Shown: positions 62,290-64,000 of the stretch, in pieces
How positions within the stretch are numbered: position 1 is the first letter of the stretch
How the letters are laid out: each line of letters begins with the position of its first letter
NCBI GenBank assembly: GCA_041394705.1
Contig: JAWKHS010000022.1
Coordinates: 45,519-109,518, forward strand
Source: Vicinamibacterales bacterium
GTDB taxonomy: Bacteria; Acidobacteriota; Vicinamibacteria; Vicinamibacterales; UBA2999
DNA: 64,000 nucleotides
Reading direction: 5' to 3'
The notes under the pieces: generated by a model
The model's database searches: none
What the model saw: only the letters and a program-made list of their open reading frames with translations
What the model was told of the DNA's origin: nothing
Translations under genes and position numbers: made by a program

Positions 62290-62781
62290 ATGACCGACGA
62301 GAGCGTGGACCGCCTGAACGCCATCGGCGTCCTGACTCGCCGCGAGATCGAGGCGCGCATCCTGGCGCCGATCGTCCAGGCGCTCGGCGAGCGGTTCGGC
62401 AGGGACGAGGTGGTGGCCGTGGTCCGCGACGTGATCGCCGGGATCGCGCGCGATCAGGGGCGGTCGATGGCCGAGGCGCGGGGCGACACCTCGCTGGCGG
62501 GCTTCGCGGGCACCCTGGGACCGTGGCAGCAGGATGGGGCCATGCAGCTCCGGGTCGTCACCCAGACCCCGGACCGCTTCGAGTTCGACGTCACGCGCTG
62601 CCGCTACGCCGAGATGTACCGCGCGCTCGGCATCCCGGAGCTCGGCGACGTCCTGTCCTGCCAGCGCGACGCGGCGCTCATCGAGGGCTTCAATCCGGAC
62701 GTCGCGCTCACGCGGACGCAGACGATCATGCAGGGCGCGCCCTGCTGCGACTTCCGGTATCGCACGGCCGTCACGTCGTGA
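62290..62781 (+). CDS. L-2-amino-thiazoline-4-carboxylic acid (ATC) hydrolase-like protein
   Basis: The 163-residue protein matches the ATC hydrolase family. It has LGIPELGDVLSCQRD and, near the end, TRTQTIMQGAPCCDFRYR with paired cysteines. Characterised members open the thiazoline ring to form S- or N-carbamoyl-cysteine on the way to L-cysteine. The ATG at 62290 has GGAGGAGAAGG immediately upstream. It follows the NHL gene by 17 bases. Confidence 0.85.
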   Translation: MTDESVDRLNAIGVLTRREIEARILAPIVQALGERFGRDEVVAVVRDVIAGIARDQGRSMAEARGDTSLAGFAGTLGPWQQDGAMQLRVVTQTPDRFEFDVTRCRYAEMYRALGIPELGDVLSCQRDAALIEGFNPDVALTRTQTIMQGAPCCDFRYRTAVTS

Positions 62782-62826
62782 TCCGGCGCCGCGGCGGCGC
62801 CCGCGAGGCCCGGCGGCGCCGGCGGA

Positions 62827-64000
62827 TCAGGCCGGCGTCTTGTCCATCTGCATGAGCGCCGTGACGCCCGTGCGCATGCCGAGCCCCCACACGGCGAGGC
62901 TCACCAGGGCGGCCGTCGTGAACGACAGTGCCATCATCACCTGCTGGGCGGACGTGAGCGCGGTGTCCCGGCTCTTGGCGAGCAGGTAGACGGCCGAGGG
63001 CCAGCCGAGGAGCGCGATGGTGACGACGATGTAGAGCACCGCCAGCACCATGAACGACACGCCGCCGTAGGAGCCGGCCACCTGGCTCGGGTTGTCGGCG
63101 GCGAAGCGCGGGTAGCGGGCGCCCAGGCCCGCGGCCAGGCCGACGAGCGCGAACGACATGAAGACCACGGCCACGGCGCCCTGCCGCTTCAGGAACGGAT
63201 CGCTGCCCAGGAACTCGTTGCCGACGATGGTCAGGATCTCGGTGAGGACGAGCACCGGCAGCAGCCCCGCCCAGAACTTCGACCAGAGGAAGTCGCGGAG
63301 CGAGATCGGGGCGGTTCGGATGATCCAGAAGGCCGCGCCCTCGGCCGACACGGCCGGGAACACGAAGCGGACGGCCACGGTGGCCATCACGAATCCGGCC
63401 ATGGCGAGGTTGAGGAAGGCATAGGCGTTCTTGATGACGCCGGCCATGTAGGGGATGCGGTCCAGGTCGAGCACGCGGAAGTTGTAGAGGTACACGAGCA
63501 CCAGCGCGACGAGCAGCAGGAGCTGCGACCACTGGCTCACGTCCCTCAGGAACACCTTCAGGTCCTTCACGAGCAGCTGCTTCTTCACCGGGGCCAGCGG
63601 CAGCAGGCCCACCGTCCGGTCCACGACGCGCCACTCGGCGAACCGCGCCTTGCGGGCCTCCTGCGCCTTGCTGTAGCCGGCGAAGTGCCAGCGCTCGAAC
63701 GCCGCGGCCAGGCCGACCACCGCCGCGCCCGCCGTCGTCCAGAGCGCGGCGAGGTGCAGCCAGTCCACGTGTCCCTGGAGCCCCGAGAAGATCGCCTCGC
63801 CCGCCCAGAACGAGGGCAGGAGCGGGGTGACCGGCGACTGCAGCGTGGCGAAGAAGTCCGCCACCACCGGCATCGACTCCACGCGGAGCAGCCGCTCGGG
63901 TCGGATGACCCGCAGCAGGATCACGAGGCTCGTCGCAAAGAGGAGGCTCATGAGCATGAGGATGTCGCGCGCCCGCCGGGCCGGGAACACGTTCACGAGC
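62827..64000 (-). CDS. ABC exporter permease, N-terminus beyond window edge
   Basis: At least 391 residues of a polytopic membrane protein are present, with about seven to eight transmembrane segments in the visible part. Examples are ILMLMSLLFATSLVILLRV, LLLLVALVLVYLYN and VLAVLYIVVTIALLGW. The pattern with FWIIRTAPISLRDFLWSKFW resembles putative ABC exporter permeases of the ABC-2 type. The frame remains open to base 64000 and the first residues look internal, so the true start is outside. Confidence 0.82.
   Translation of the reverse strand, partial: LVNVFPARRARDILMLMSLLFATSLVILLRVIRPERLLRVESMPVVADFFATLQSPVTPLLPSFWAGEAIFSGLQGHVDWLHLAALWTTAGAAVVGLAAAFERWHFAGYSKAQEARKARFAEWRVVDRTVGLLPLAPVKKQLLVKDLKVFLRDVSQWSQLLLLVALVLVYLYNFRVLDLDRIPYMAGVIKNAYAFLNLAMAGFVMATVAVRFVFPAVSAEGAAFWIIRTAPISLRDFLWSKFWAGLLPVLVLTEILTIVGNEFLGSDPFLKRQGAVAVVFMSFALVGLAAGLGARYPRFAADNPSQVAGSYGGVSFMVLAVLYIVVTIALLGWPSAVYLLAKSRDTALTSAQQVMMALSFTTAALVSLAVWGLGMRTGVTALMQMDKTPA

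Noticed and set aside
1..64000. CRISPR arrays, tRNA or rRNA genes, insertion sequences, phage genes
   Set aside because: No regularly spaced repeats, transposase or integrase motifs, or conserved rRNA or tRNA sequence stretches were recognised on either strand.

Overview
The window is 64 kb of very GC-rich bacterial chromosome. It is densely packed with single genes and short operons on both strands and has no rRNA, tRNA, CRISPR array or recognisable insertion sequence. The gene content points to a free-living soil Acidobacteriota, most likely class Vicinamibacteria: many secreted hydrolases and beta-propellers, several CadC-like winged-helix regulators, DUF1549/DUF1553 and DUF1501 pairs, DUF2911, DUF2490 and DUF2934 proteins, bacillithiol genes and RegB/RegA. 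The taxonomic call is inference from content and base composition.

Layout. 1-5.2 kb: a partial secreted propeller protein, bacillithiol genes bshB1-bshA, a secreted protein of unknown function and a small histone-H1-like/DUF2934 protein. 5.2-18 kb: a large FN3 lipoprotein, a CoA-binding protein, a truncated gene next to a 206 bp inverted-repeat-bounded segment, a CxxC-repeat protein, DUF1801, DUF2911, a serine hydrolase, a sortilin-type BNR protein and a 2Fe-2S flavoprotein reductase. 18-26.5 kb: DUF2490, a winged-helix/hydrolase fusion, an M28 peptidase, a two-gene molybdenum hydroxylase operon and a secreted paralogue of the FN3 lipoprotein. 26.5-30 kb: RegB and RegA, then a cytochrome c, a PCu(A)C copper chaperone and a SCO protein, with three copies of a TGCGAC-N5-GTCGCA dyad in front of the two transcription units. 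30-37 kb: an FMN reductase with a zinc-ribbon tail, NTF2-like proteins, a serine hydrolase, a VOC protein, a CadC-like TPR regulator and a methyltransferase. 37.5-39.9 kb: a TIR-NB-ARC-TPR protein, the best candidate for a defence system. 40-46 kb: a propeller, a PSD1 cytochrome, DUF1501 and a DHFR-like protein. 46-48 kb: a three-gene cassette with a leishmanolysin-like peptidase lacking a signal peptide. 48.8-64 kb: a serine hydrolase, a glycosyltransferase, an FG-GAP protein, a lactate permease with a small membrane partner, an aldehyde dehydrogenase, a PAS kinase, a gamma-glutamyltransferase, an NHL protein with an ATC hydrolase, and a partial ABC exporter permease.

How the genes work together. 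The clearest unit is 26.5-30 kb: a RegB with the quinone-site and redox-cysteine signatures plus RegA, predicted to control a periplasmic copper and cytochrome module through the repeated dyad. Bacillithiol synthesis and the ATC hydrolase (cysteine-forming) may be linked through low-molecular-weight thiols, but that is speculative. At least eight genes have a -10-like TANNNT hexamer only 5-8 bases before the start codon, which suggests that leaderless transcripts are common here.
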